A stretch of 64,000 bases of DNA from an uncultured Sphaerochaeta sp. (GCF_963667405.1 NZ_OY763408.1:2379757-2443756); one strand, 5' to 3'; numbered from the stretch's first letter, positions 33,542-42,056 are shown. Numbers and translations: made by a program. The notes: a model not told the origin generated them from the sequence alone.

Positions 33542-34162
33542 TCACCCCCTCAGCTCTTCCAACTGCTCCTCTGTAAGCTTCTGGATCGGAAGACCCCTTC
33601 CCAGATACCAGAGCTTTGCACTCTCCTCGAACTCCTCAGCGCTGTACACAGCCTCCTTGAGTGAGGAACCACACACAATGAGCCCATGGTTCTGCATCAG
33701 ATAGGTGGAAAAAGCTGGTTTCTTGATGATATCCTCGGCAATGAGAGGAGAACCAGGCTTCCGGTAGGGAAGAATGCCCACCTTGTTCACCTTCATCACG
33801 AAATACGGCGTAAACGGCACAAACGGCTGTCCATCAACAAGGCCCTCACAACTGGCAAGCAGGGTTGCATAGGTGGAGTGCAGATGCACCACCGCCCTGC
33901 AATTTGGGTGGCTCTCATAGCAAGCAAGATGAAAGGAAACCTCCTTGGTAGGAGCCTTCCCCCCAAGCAGCTTCCCATCCTTGGTGAAGTGGGAAACTTC
34001 CGACTCAGTCAGGTTGCCGAACGAAGAACCAGTGGGAGTCGCCAGAAAGGACCCATCCTCCAACAACACCGACATATTGCCGGCACTGCCCACCACAAAC
34101 CCCCGCTCATACAGACTGTGGGCAAACCGTACCAATTCTTGCTTCATCTCAAGTTCTTCCAT
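33542..34162 (-). CDS. otnC: Class II aldolase, probable 3-oxo-tetronate 4-phosphate decarboxylase
   Basis: A 206-residue metal-dependent class II aldolase/adducin-fold protein. Zinc ligands H-x-H lie in VVHLHSTYATLL and the third in MQNHGLIV; the catalytic glutamate is in KEVSFHLACY. GNMSVLLEDGSFLATPTGSSFG binds the phosphate. Placed next to an OtnK-type kinase, it most likely decarboxylates 3-oxo-tetronate 4-phosphate to dihydroxyacetone phosphate. An L-fuculose- or ribulose-phosphate role is less likely in this context. ATG 34162 follows AGGAGATG and overlaps otnK by 14 bases. Confidence 0.87.
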   Translation of the reverse strand: MEELEMKQELVRFAHSLYERGFVVGSAGNMSVLLEDGSFLATPTGSSFGNLTESEVSHFTKDGKLLGGKAPTKEVSFHLACYESHPNCRAVVHLHSTYATLLASCEGLVDGQPFVPFTPYFVMKVNKVGILPYRKPGSPLIAEDIIKKPAFSTYLMQNHGLIVCGSSLKEAVYSAEEFEESAKLWYLGRGLPIQKLTEEQLEELRG

Positions 34163-35414
34163 CGTACATCTCCTGTGCTTTCTGAAGAAACTCCACCGAA
34201 CCGAAATTGCCGCTCTTGAGCACCAATTGGTAACGACCATCAAGAGAACGAGCCCAGGAGACTCCCGGATCGATCTCAGGCCCGATCATATAGGCATCGA
34301 GGGCCAAGGTGGTAGCAACCACACCGCTGGTCTCCCCACCGCCCACCACAAAATTGGTGGCCCCTTCCTTGGCAAGCAAAGCACTCATCCGACCGAACAC
34401 TGCCTCGATTGCTGAAGAGACGTCTCTCCCAGCAAACCTCTTTCTGTTCTCTTCAAGCTGCTCCGGTGACCTGGTTGCATAGACCAAAGGGGCGTACGTT
34501 GGCCCTTGGTGTTCCAGCACCCACTTTGCAAGCGTCTGAGCATAGTTTGGATCATCAAGACAGGAAGCCTCATCAAGGCTCAACGAAGGAGCGAGCTCAC
34601 GATACCAAGCTACCTGTTTCTGCATCATCGCAGAGCAGGAACCCGCAATGACCACACCCTTGCCTTGTGTAGGAACAAAAGCCGGAAGCGGTTTTGCTTC
34701 CACACCCAATTCCCTCGCCCTCACCTGTGCAATCCCTTGGGCAAGCCCCGAACCTCCGGTAACCAATACAAACTCCTTGGTAGCCTCAGCAATGGTTGCC
34801 AGATCCTCATCATTGATCACATCAACGATGATATTCTGAACACCATCAGTTTTAAGATTTTCAATTCTTTCTTTGATTGCGTTCGGCCCCTTGGCAACCA
34901 CCGAATAGAACACATGGTCACACTTGGAAGGGCTTTGCTGGGCAAGCAAACGCTCCAGCTTGGAATCACGCATCGGGTTGATCGGGTGATGGCGCATCGG
35001 AGAGTCACTGAGCAACAGGTCCTGCACAAACAAGTACCCATGGAAGACTGTCCTGCCATTGACCGGAAGAGCCGGGCAGATCAGTGTCGACTGCTGCCCT
35101 AGGGCCTTGCAAAGCGCATCGGTCACCGGAGCGATATTCCCCTTCTCCGTAGAATCGAAGGTGGAACAGTACTTGTAGTAGAAGCGGTCGCATCCTGATG
35201 CCTTGAGAAAGGCAAGAGCAGTGAGAGCCTGCTCCACTGCCTCCTCTGGGGGAATCGAGCGAATCTTCAGGCTCATGACAACCGCGTCAAACTCGCCTGG
35301 CAAGCCTGCTTCGATCGGTTTGCTGCACATGACCGTCCGCATCCCACCCTGGACAAGAAACCCTGCAATATCGACAGCACCGGTAAAATCATCAGCGATC
35401 ACCCCAAGACGCAT
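34149..35414 (-). CDS. otnK: Four-carbon acid sugar kinase, probable 3-oxo-tetronate kinase
   Basis: A 421-residue DUF1537-family kinase. The N-terminal substrate domain starts MRLGVIADDFTGAVDIAG and includes KYCSTFDSTEKGNIAPVTDAL; the C-terminal ATP domain has FVVGGGETSGVVATTL and the GPEIDPGVSWARSLDG end. Both are diagnostic. It phosphorylates C4 of oxo-tetronates from D- or L-erythronate/threonate breakdown. The usual dehydrogenase and OtnI isomerase are absent here. AGGAGGAAGG precedes ATG 35414. Confidence 0.92.
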   Translation of the reverse strand: MRLGVIADDFTGAVDIAGFLVQGGMRTVMCSKPIEAGLPGEFDAVVMSLKIRSIPPEEAVEQALTALAFLKASGCDRFYYKYCSTFDSTEKGNIAPVTDALCKALGQQSTLICPALPVNGRTVFHGYLFVQDLLLSDSPMRHHPINPMRDSKLERLLAQQSPSKCDHVFYSVVAKGPNAIKERIENLKTDGVQNIIVDVINDEDLATIAEATKEFVLVTGGSGLAQGIAQVRARELGVEAKPLPAFVPTQGKGVVIAGSCSAMMQKQVAWYRELAPSLSLDEASCLDDPNYAQTLAKWVLEHQGPTYAPLVYATRSPEQLEENRKRFAGRDVSSAIEAVFGRMSALLAKEGATNFVVGGGETSGVVATTLALDAYMIGPEIDPGVSWARSLDGRYQLVLKSGNFGSVEFLQKAQEMYDGRT

Positions 35415-35474
35415 AGCCTTCCTCCTGCTCACCTACAGGATACCGGAAAGAGCACATCTTGCAAGCGGTTTTGC

Positions 35475-35939
35475 TTACTGACCCAAGATCACCACATAGT
35501 TCTTTCCGTACTTCTTGGCACACTTCGGGCAGGTGGTGTACCACATGTACCACGTGGAGAATGCAAACCCCTTCTCCTTGGCCAGTTTCCCAAAGTCCTC
35601 GCACCAAATCCCGGTGTCCTTGAAAGGGCCCTCATACACATTGGAGAGCAGTTTGCCGTGAAGAGCTGCCATCTCCATGCCGGGCACTTCCTTGTCCACG
35701 GCAATGAGCACCTCCATCGTCCACCTCGAAAGATGGTTGGAGAGTGCGATATTGTCCACTACCTGTGCACCTGCACCCTCAATCCGGCGCTGAGCCTTTG
35801 TCATGACCGAACCGAAGTTCAGGGGGATGTGATTGAATGTGCGTACCTTTACCTTGACAAACCGTTGGTTGTCAAAGGAAACCATCGTCCGTACCCACTT
35901 CTTGGGATCAAACGGAGGGCAACATATCTGTTCGTCCAT
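35475..35939 (-). CDS. Conserved small protein of unknown function
   Basis: A 154-residue cytoplasmic protein. It begins MDEQICCPPFDPKKW with a cysteine pair and ends in a C-P-K-C motif (TTCPKCAKKYGKNYVVILGQ). The middle WTMEVLIAVDKEVPGMEMAALHGKLLSNVYEGPF resembles GyrI/SOUL-like small-molecule-binding proteins, some annotated only as 'hydrolase'. The paired cysteines could bind a metal or form a disulfide. GGAGG lies about 10 bases before the start. It is read in the same direction as otnK-otnC but separated from them by 60 bases. Confidence 0.7.
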   Translation of the reverse strand: MDEQICCPPFDPKKWVRTMVSFDNQRFVKVKVRTFNHIPLNFGSVMTKAQRRIEGAGAQVVDNIALSNHLSRWTMEVLIAVDKEVPGMEMAALHGKLLSNVYEGPFKDTGIWCEDFGKLAKEKGFAFSTWYMWYTTCPKCAKKYGKNYVVILGQ

Positions 35940-36099
35940 AGTTTCTTAGCCTCCAATAGATTACGGTATTCCCAAAACACCAATCCAACAAGAGGGACAC
36001 CTGAGAAAAGGGAAAGATTATGCAAGAACCATCCCCTGTACCGCTGGACAATGCTCACTGTGGGGAAGTATCGTTTTCTCAACACAGGGGAGATTTTGT

Positions 36100-36771
36100 A
36101 TGGATACTCACCGCGATGCCGGGCTCATGGGAAAAACCGCTTTTTTCAGCTCATTGGCCATGCTCATCCTCATACCACTTCAGATTGTCATCTTTGCCAT
36201 CGAGCAACCACCCCAGACAGCCGAGCTCTGGCTCGCCCTCTTTGAGAAAAGCTGGTTTCTTGGCCTGATCGAGATGGATCTCCTCTACATCATCGACAAC
36301 AGCTTGGTAGCGCTCATCTACCTCGCACTCTATCAGCTCTTGAAGGAGCAGAAACGTGCGCTCATGCAGATTGCACTGCTTTTGGGTTTTTTGGGCATTG
36401 CCGCCTACTACTCCAGCAACCCCTCTTTTGAGCTGTGGGAAGTACAGAAGCAGTACGCTGCGGCACATACTGCAGAAGCACAGCAAGGCTGGCTGGTCAT
36501 CGCTGATTCCCTGATCCTGCAGTGGAGAGGGACTGCTTTCAATACCTACTACATTCTGAATGGAATCTGCCTGATCATGATCAGCTACGCCCTCCTGAAG
36601 AGCCCCTATCCCAGGAAGATCGGGATCATCGGCATGATAAGCGGCCTGTTGATGAGCATTCCCTCGACATTCGGCGTAATCGGTGTGGTCTTTTCCCTGC
36701 TCTCTCTCATCCCCTGGATGGTTTTCCTTGCGCTGCTGCTCCCTCACTTCAGGAGGATGGGAGCAAACTAG
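36100..36771 (+). CDS. Membrane protein, DUF4386-like
   Basis: A 223-residue protein with about six transmembrane helices. ALLLGFLGIAAYYSSNPSFELW, followed by the polar loop EVQKQYAAAHTAEAQQ and a further helix pair, fits the DUF4386 family, whose function is unknown. GGGGAGA lies seven bases before ATG 36100. The stop codon shares CTAG with the convergent chromate transporter stop. Confidence 0.72.
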   Translation: MDTHRDAGLMGKTAFFSSLAMLILIPLQIVIFAIEQPPQTAELWLALFEKSWFLGLIEMDLLYIIDNSLVALIYLALYQLLKEQKRALMQIALLLGFLGIAAYYSSNPSFELWEVQKQYAAAHTAEAQQGWLVIADSLILQWRGTAFNTYYILNGICLIMISYALLKSPYPRKIGIIGMISGLLMSIPSTFGVIGVVFSLLSLIPWMVFLALLLPHFRRMGAN

Positions 36772-37319
36772 GCCAGCACAGCTTGTAGGATGCCCGCCCC
36801 TGCTCCCAGCAGCAGCAGGGCAATGGGACCAAGGGGGATCCTCTTGCTGTTGAGCAAGACAAACGCCACCACAAACACCACCAAGGCAAACAGGTCAGGT
36901 TGTGCAAAGGATGTGAGGGCGAGCTGCAGCAGCACCAGGCCTGCACTGAAGATGGCGGCGACCACGACGGGCCGCACTCCCCCGAGTATCTGCTTGAGCA
37001 GGGTCTGCTTGCTGTACTTCTCGTACAGCCTGGCAAGAATCAGCATGATGATGCAGGAGGGAAGGATATTGCCCAGCGTGGCAACCACCACCCCTGCAAG
37101 GCCGGAGACCCGCATCCCCACAAACGTCGCTGCATTGATGGCGATGGGACCGGGGGTCATCTCTGCGATGGTGACCAGGTCGGCAAACTCGGTGGCGGTA
37201 AGCCAGTGATGGATGTCGACGGTCTGCGCCTTGATCAGGGGCATGGCAGCGTAGCCGCCGCCTATGCTGAACAAGCCTACCTGGAAGAAGCTGATGAAGA
37301 GGGAGACCAGCGTAGTCAT
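36768..37319 (-). CDS. chrA: Chromate transporter, half-size subunit (second of pair)
   Basis: A 183-residue CHR-family protein with about six helices. FFQVGLFSIGGGYAAMPLI and ATIAEMTPGPIAINAATFVG (here VTIAEMTPGPIAIN) are the family signatures. Two half-size CHR proteins encoded side by side form one pump, usually with opposite membrane orientation. The start overlaps the previous gene's stop (ATGA). The exported or imported ion is not certain; many CHR proteins are annotated only by homology. Confidence 0.9.
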   Translation of the reverse strand: MTTLVSLFISFFQVGLFSIGGGYAAMPLIKAQTVDIHHWLTATEFADLVTIAEMTPGPIAINAATFVGMRVSGLAGVVVATLGNILPSCIIMLILARLYEKYSKQTLLKQILGGVRPVVVAAIFSAGLVLLQLALTSFAQPDLFALVVFVVAFVLLNSKRIPLGPIALLLLGAGAGILQAVLA

Positions 37320-37921
37320 GCCTTCCCCCCTTTCTTAAGCTGGATCAGGCTCTGGACCACCGAAAAGAGAATCATGGCAACCATGACCAGCATGATGTTG
37401 ACCTTCAGGACAAAGAGGAGAACCAGGCTCACGCCAAACAGAACAAGCGGCAAGACCTCCCGCTTTTCCAGCAGTGGCTTGAAGAGTGCCCAGGTCACCT
37501 GCATGACGATGGCCGCCACCACCGCCCTCATGCCATGGAATGCTGCGGCTATCCACTGGTTGTCTGCCACTGCCTGATAGCCGAGACTCACCAGGGTGAG
37601 GATGATCATGGGAGGAAGCACCGTTCCCAGCACCGCCACCAAGGCTCCGCTGAGTCCGGCCAGATGGTAGCCCACCATCAGCGATCCGTTCACGGCAATG
37701 GGACCCGGGGATGACTGGGCGATGGTGACAAAGTCGAGCATCTGCTCATCGTCAATCCAGCCAAGCTTCACCACCATCTTCTTGCGCATCAGGCTGATGA
37801 TGACAAAGCCTCCGCCGAAGGTGAACAGGCTGAGGCTGAACGTGGTCCAGAAGAGCTGCAGATGAAATCGCACAGTTCTCTGCGGTTTCTCTTTCTTCTC
37901 CCTGACCAACCCGTGTTTCAT
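37316..37921 (-). CDS. chrA: Chromate transporter, half-size subunit (first of pair)
   Basis: A 201-residue CHR-family protein. A basic N-terminal tail of about 20 residues precedes FWTTFSLSLFTFGGGFVIISLM and the FVTIAQSSPGPIAVNGSLMVGY signature. It forms a unit with the overlapping downstream half. A purine-rich GGGGGAAGG stretch precedes the ATG. The four-repeat lipoprotein gene ends 58 bases upstream on the same strand. Confidence 0.9.
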   Translation of the reverse strand: MKHGLVREKKEKPQRTVRFHLQLFWTTFSLSLFTFGGGFVIISLMRKKMVVKLGWIDDEQMLDFVTIAQSSPGPIAVNGSLMVGYHLAGLSGALVAVLGTVLPPMIILTLVSLGYQAVADNQWIAAAFHGMRAVVAAIVMQVTWALFKPLLEKREVLPLVLFGVSLVLLFVLKVNIMLVMVAMILFSVVQSLIQLKKGGKA

Positions 37922-37979
37922 GCCTTCCCCCTGCCCCTCAGACTATCGCCGGAAGGCCATCTCTGCAAGTACCCCCAGC

Positions 37980-39434
37980 TTACACAACGCTTTGGTCCAC
38001 CAAGTCTTCGACAGTGAAGGTCAATTCAAGCCCATCGGAAAACCTATGCCATTGCTTGTGGTAGAGCTGGTCATCCACATCGTAGGCATAGAGATGCAAC
38101 TCCTCTTCATCCTGGACAAGGCTGAGACTGAAGGAAAAGGGATCCCCCACTTCCCAAATCTCGTCACCAAGCAAGTCCCTTCCCCAATCCTGCTCAGCCG
38201 CCATTTCATCGGTGGCGAGATAGAGGAACCAGAGATCGGAGAGGGTTTCATTGTACAGGGTGACAAAAGGACCTTGTTCCCCTTCCTTATCCCTGTCCGA
38301 CTCCTCAAAATGTACTGAAAGACTACCTGCATAGGGGATGAGTGTCGTATGGTACTGCACCCCATCGTTGGTGATGGCGACAAGATGGATCAGGCCTTCC
38401 CCCACTCCCCCAAGCTCATCATGCAGATACTCCAGCGAAGCGAGATCGACATCAATTTCTTCCCCGCCATCCAGGAGATCAAGGCCCAGCAAGTCATTTC
38501 CCAGGTCACCAGCCTGGTACATCTCATCAGAAACAGCATGCAGGTACCAGAAGGTTTGCTCCGTCCCATTCGATGCCGTCAACCAGAACGATGCATCGTC
38601 AGGAAAGTCGAGATCGGCAGCGGTCAATTCTATCGCCCAAGGATCGGTGGTTGGGTACCACAGCGTCTGGTACCGATCGCCATCGGTGTCGATGGCAGTA
38701 AGGTAGAGGGTGGCATAGGAGTTGAAATCCAGTGCATAGGCAAGCGCGTCGGTGGAGATGCGCACCTGCATCAGAGTATCCAGCACCGTCCCCTCAAGCA
38801 GGTTGGTCTCACTCCCATCCAACTGGAGAAAGTGTTTCTCTTCCAGGTAGAGCGCCTGCAGGGGATAGCCGGTATGATTCAGAACCACAAGAAAGTCTCC
38901 AAATGAGGGGACAAGATTGGCATAAGTCCGCTCCTGCAGATTGTCCAGCGTTATCTCAATATTCCAGTTTTCTGTCCCCGGGTCCCAACTGCCGTAGTAG
39001 AAGTCTCCTTCCCAATCATAGGCATTGAAGGTGAAGAGCGACCCATCCCGCGCAGAGAGAGCAGCTTCAAGCTCAGGATACTGAGCAAGGGGTATCAAGG
39101 CCTGCTTGCCATCCTCCAACTCCTCGTCCAGCACATTCACCTGCCTATCCTGGCCCAGGTACATGGCATCACTGAACAGGTCAAAGCTGGTGAGATCATA
39201 TCCGGTGGAGTTCAGTACCCCCACTACCGGTCCATATCGTTTGACCGGAGGAGCTTTCAGATAGCGCTGGGGCATCTGGACCACCACCAACTCCGGCTCA
39301 ACAACGAGTGGTTCCGGGGCCTCTTCCGTTACTGGGGCGGGAGGAAGCACTTCCACTGTCCGAATTGGAGTGGTACAGCCAAGCAGGACAATGAGTATGC
39401 AAAGCACACCAAACAGCATTTGTATCCGTTTCAT
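37980..39434 (-). CDS. Lipoprotein made of four tandem ~100-residue repeats
   Basis: A 484-residue lipoprotein (lipobox LLGC, C20) followed by a Pro/Glu/Val-rich stalk (~25-65). Then come four similar units at about 72-168, 181-276, 283-378 and 390-478. Each opens with a hydrophobic strand and an N-x-T/S turn (VLNSTGYDL, VLNHTGYPL, TASNGTEQT, LYNETLSDL), carries an L/F-Y-L-type strand and an acidic D-L-L or N-L-L segment, and closes with a Y..(W).P..W/L strand. This reads as a string of beta domains reaching from the outer surface. I do not recognise the family. ATG 39434 follows AAGGATC. Confidence 0.8.
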   Translation of the reverse strand: MKRIQMLFGVLCILIVLLGCTTPIRTVEVLPPAPVTEEAPEPLVVEPELVVVQMPQRYLKAPPVKRYGPVVGVLNSTGYDLTSFDLFSDAMYLGQDRQVNVLDEELEDGKQALIPLAQYPELEAALSARDGSLFTFNAYDWEGDFYYGSWDPGTENWNIEITLDNLQERTYANLVPSFGDFLVVLNHTGYPLQALYLEEKHFLQLDGSETNLLEGTVLDTLMQVRISTDALAYALDFNSYATLYLTAIDTDGDRYQTLWYPTTDPWAIELTAADLDFPDDASFWLTASNGTEQTFWYLHAVSDEMYQAGDLGNDLLGLDLLDGGEEIDVDLASLEYLHDELGGVGEGLIHLVAITNDGVQYHTTLIPYAGSLSVHFEESDRDKEGEQGPFVTLYNETLSDLWFLYLATDEMAAEQDWGRDLLGDEIWEVGDPFSFSLSLVQDEEELHLYAYDVDDQLYHKQWHRFSDGLELTFTVEDLVDQSVV

Positions 39435-39503
39435 AGAAGGATCCTTTGCGACAGGCATCTGTCAGCGGCATCATCCAGGCGAAAATCACAATCTGTCCTA
39501 TTC

Positions 39504-39532
39504 AGTGTACGGAGAAAGCGCTGTTCTGACAA
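39504..39532 (-). promoter_or_regulatory. Candidate promoter of the four-repeat lipoprotein
   Basis: Reverse-strand TTGTCA (39532-39527), 17 bases, TACACT (39509-39504), about 70 bases upstream of the start. Confidence 0.55.
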
Positions 39533-39791
39533 TTGAGCTGCCTGCCCCATCCGGCAAGATAGAGGTCACCAACTTCTTATCCTTGATGGAAGAAGTTTGA
39601 AGCACTTCTCCCACGGCCCTTACGTCAGAAGTGAAGGCCGACTTCGTTCATGTCTTTTGTCACATCACCAGCTGTGCCATAGGTGTGTTTCCTTCCTTTT
39701 CTGCATTTGTCGCTCACCAGCTTGGTTTACCCCCTGTCACAGGTGGGGTTTTCCGTCGGATAAACCCGTTTAGACTTATGCAATGTGAGAA

Positions 39792-39813
39792 GTTATAGGT
39801 AGATGTTATAGGT
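39792..39813. repeat. 9-bp direct repeat upstream of the small exported protein
   Basis: GTTATAGGT repeated exactly with a four-base spacer (AGAT), 13-base period. It lies 66 bases upstream of a strong -35 box, where an activator could bind. Confidence 0.5.
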
Positions 39814-39878
39814 CACTTCTTCGTACATATGACATTCGCTAAGTTCTTATTATATATAGAATTATTTTGTTTCACGTA

Positions 39879-39907
39879 TTGACTTCTTCTCACATCTTCC
39901 CTATCAT
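39879..39907 (+). promoter_or_regulatory. Promoter of the small exported protein
   Basis: TTGACT (39879-39884), 17 bases, TATCAT (39902-39907), 33 bases before ATG 39940, which has a strong AAAGGAGAG site. Confidence 0.7.
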
Positions 39908-39939
39908 TCGGGTACAAGATCAGAAAAGGAGAGAAGAAG

Positions 39940-40167
39940 ATGAAAAAGTTAGTCACCCTAGTTCTTACAGCACTCTTCCTCTCTTCTGCCCTGTTCGCAG
40001 CAGGCATGAACGACACCGCAGTGCTCCGCCTCCATGCCTATGTCCCTGAGAGAACCACCTTCACCGCCGACGAGTTCGGCTTCTCCGTAGCCTCCAACGC
40101 AAGCAACTTCTCCTACAGCGTTGCCGAAGAGGGATTGAACAGGACTTTGTTCGTGGTTGCCAACTGA
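39940..40167 (+). CDS. Very small exported protein
   Basis: 75 residues with a clean signal peptide (MKKLVTLVLTALFLSSALFA), leaving a mature domain of about 54 residues. It contains VLRLHAYVPERTTFTADEFGFSVASNASN and ends LNRTLFVVAN, with no cysteine, and looks like a truncated or minimal beta domain. It has its own strong promoter, ribosome site and perfect terminator, so it is expressed as a single-gene unit. Function unknown. Confidence 0.75.
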   Translation: MKKLVTLVLTALFLSSALFAAGMNDTAVLRLHAYVPERTTFTADEFGFSVASNASNFSYSVAEEGLNRTLFVVAN

Positions 40168-40212
40168 GATTTGACTTAAGCGCGTCCGGACAGACAAGCT
40201 TGCAAACATACC

Positions 40213-40251
40213 GAAGCCAGTAATGCGGGAAACATTACTGGCTTCAATTTT
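40213..40251 (+). terminator. Strong intrinsic terminator
   Basis: Perfect 13-bp stem (GAAGCCAGTAATG / CATTACTGGCTTC) with loop CGGGAAA, then AATTTTG. It isolates the small exported protein gene from the kinase gene. Confidence 0.88.
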
Positions 40252-40305
40252 GTGCATGGACGAACACCATGCTTTGTTCTACCATTGCCTGAGAGGAGAG
40301 ATTGC

Positions 40306-41382
40306 ATGCAGGACATCCACCCGATCATCAACAGCTTCGCCATCGAAGGTGAGTTGTTCTCTGTACAAGCCAACAAAAGCGGGCACATCAACAGCACCTA
40401 TATCGCAACCTTCTCCGATGGACGCAAGTACACCATCCAGCGGGTGAACCGTGCAGTATTCCCCAGACCGAAAGCTGTCATGCAGAACATCCACCTCATC
40501 ACCAACCACATCCAGCAGAAAGTGGATCACTTGCCGGATGCAACCAAGAGATGTCTCTCACTGGTCCCTTCCAAGACCGGAGAGCACTTCACCCTGGATG
40601 AGGACGGAGAGCTCTGGCGGGCCTATTGCTATATCGATGAGGTGGATGTCTTCCCCTTCCTTGATGATGCACAGCTCGCCTACCGCTTTGGTGAGGCGGT
40701 GGGGACCTTCCAGGCGTACCTAGCGGACTTTCCTGCAGAACAGCTCTCCACCACCATTGAGAAGTTCCACCACATGGGCCACCGGTACGCCCAACTCAGG
40801 GAAGCGATGCTTAACAACCGGGTAAACCGCCTCAATGCAGTGGAAGCTGAAGTCTCGTACCTACTCGGAGAAGAAAAGCGGGGAATGGCACTGACCAATG
40901 CCTTGGAGTCGGGTGAAGTACCCCTTCGGGTAACTCACAATGACACCAAGATCAGCAACATCCTCTTTGACAAGAAGACGAAGGAAGGCATCTGCATGAT
41001 TGATCTGGATACCGTAATGGGCGGCACCATCCTCTTCGATACCGGCGATATGCTGAGAACCGGGAGCATCACCGCCAGCGAGGACGAGCAGGACCTGGGG
41101 AAAGTCCACTGCGATGCAGCGCTCTTCACTGCCATGCTGGAAGGATACCGGGCAAAGGCCGGTAGCTTTCTCACGCAAACCGAAACACTGCTCCTTGCCG
41201 AATCAGGAAGGGCCACCACCCAGATCATGGCGGTACGCTTTCTCACCGACTACCTCAACGGGGATGTGTACTACCATACAGAGCATCCCACCCACAACCT
41301 CGACAGGGCAAGAACCCAGATAGCCTTGATGCAGGATTTGGATCGGAAGTGGGATGAGATCGCGCATCAAGAGCACCTGTGA
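40306..41382 (+). CDS. Aminoglycoside-phosphotransferase-fold sugar kinase (N-acetylhexosamine kinase-like)
   Basis: A 358-residue APH/choline-kinase-fold enzyme. The catalytic loop is VTHNDTKISNILFD (H-N-D-x4-N) and the metal aspartate is in MIDLDTVMGG. The N-terminal FAIEGELFSVQANKSGHINSTYIATF is the glycine-rich ATP loop as seen in bifidobacterial NahK, which phosphorylates GlcNAc and GalNAc at C1. I infer a kinase for amino sugars or related sugars. Start at ATG 40306 behind AGGAGAG; an in-frame ATG 18 codons earlier has no ribosome site. The nearby AGE-family epimerase supports amino-sugar use. Confidence 0.83.
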   Translation: MQDIHPIINSFAIEGELFSVQANKSGHINSTYIATFSDGRKYTIQRVNRAVFPRPKAVMQNIHLITNHIQQKVDHLPDATKRCLSLVPSKTGEHFTLDEDGELWRAYCYIDEVDVFPFLDDAQLAYRFGEAVGTFQAYLADFPAEQLSTTIEKFHHMGHRYAQLREAMLNNRVNRLNAVEAEVSYLLGEEKRGMALTNALESGEVPLRVTHNDTKISNILFDKKTKEGICMIDLDTVMGGTILFDTGDMLRTGSITASEDEQDLGKVHCDAALFTAMLEGYRAKAGSFLTQTETLLLAESGRATTQIMAVRFLTDYLNGDVYYHTEHPTHNLDRARTQIALMQDLDRKWDEIAHQEHL

Positions 41383-41520
41383 AAATAGGCATACACAGTG
41401 ATACTTAAAGGGAATAGTACTCAAACCCTTATATAACAACGTAGTGTAACAGATCTCCAACCCAACTGTTTTCCTTAGTAGAGGAGGAAACACTAAACTC
41501 TACGTACAAGGAGCTCTTCC

Positions 41521-42000
41521 ATGAAAAAGTTTATTGGCCTTCTGATCATCTTGTGCTTGCTCGGCTTCGTGGTGTTCGCCCAAGGACAGGTGGAAGTCAC
41601 AGAGAAACTCACCTCACTGGAAGGTACCATCGAGATCATCCAGGTCCCTGGTGACAAACCTACGGTGTATCTCATACTTGAGGATGGAACAAAGACGGAA
41701 CTCATGATCAGCGAAACTGCCATGATCCAGCTCCAGCCTCAGAACAGGGAACGTGTCCAGATCGAGGGAGTATACCTGGGTACTGCAACCCAGGAGAAAC
41801 TCTTTGCACGGATGATGGTACGAAACAAGGAGCGTGTGAACATCCAAGACCCTGTCCAGCTCTCCACCGAGGAACAGAATCAAGTACGAACCTACCAACA
41901 AGAGCAACAGAAAATGCAAGTGCAAACCGAACAAGGCGGACAGAACGAAACACCTTCGGGCAGCGGAAACAGTCCGGGAGCAGGCAAAGGAAAGAATTGA
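41521..42000 (+). CDS. Exported protein with Gln/Gly-rich tail
   Basis: 159 residues. A signal peptide (MKKFIGLLIILCLLGFVVFA) is followed by a small beta domain (~25-110) of the bacterial OB-like kind (SLEGTIEIIQVPGDKPTVYLILEDG, then VQIEGVYLG, FARMMVRNKER). The tail from ~118 is rich in Gln, Gly, Ser and Asn and is probably disordered. AAGGAG precedes the start. A purine-rich hairpin after the gene may terminate it. Function unknown. Confidence 0.75.
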   Translation: MKKFIGLLIILCLLGFVVFAQGQVEVTEKLTSLEGTIEIIQVPGDKPTVYLILEDGTKTELMISETAMIQLQPQNRERVQIEGVYLGTATQEKLFARMMVRNKERVNIQDPVQLSTEEQNQVRTYQQEQQKMQVQTEQGGQNETPSGSGNSPGAGKGKN

Positions 42001-42017
42001 AGCTTGCACAAGGAAAT

Positions 42018-42047
42018 TCGGGGCCTTCATAAGAATAAAGACCCCGA
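42018..42047. terminator. Bidirectional hairpin terminator
   Basis: TCGGGGCCTT / AAGACCCCGA arms with one mismatch around a ten-base loop; CTCTTTTCCCTATTTT follows on the + strand. It separates the exported protein gene from the convergent epimerase gene. Confidence 0.65.
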
Positions 42048-42056
42048 CTCTTTTCC

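Larger units (their letters stand above)
39435..39939. other. 505-base intergenic region with promoters and repeats
   Basis: Contains the leftward promoter of the repeat lipoprotein, a short hairpin-forming stretch around 39728-39747 (ACCCC...GGGGT), a 9-bp direct repeat (39792-39813) and the rightward promoter of the small exported protein. A 76-codon open frame crossing 39370-39600 overlaps the lipoprotein start and has no ribosome site. No RNA gene recognised. Confidence 0.6.

Noticed and set aside
39370..39600. 76-codon open frame across the start of the four-repeat lipoprotein
   Set aside because: No ribosome site, overlaps the lipoprotein start and its promoter on the other strand; the C-terminal part looks protein-like but could not be assigned.
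39728..39747. ACCCC...GGGGT hairpin as a small-RNA terminator
   Set aside because: Arms are short with a bulge, and no promoter was found for a transcript ending here.
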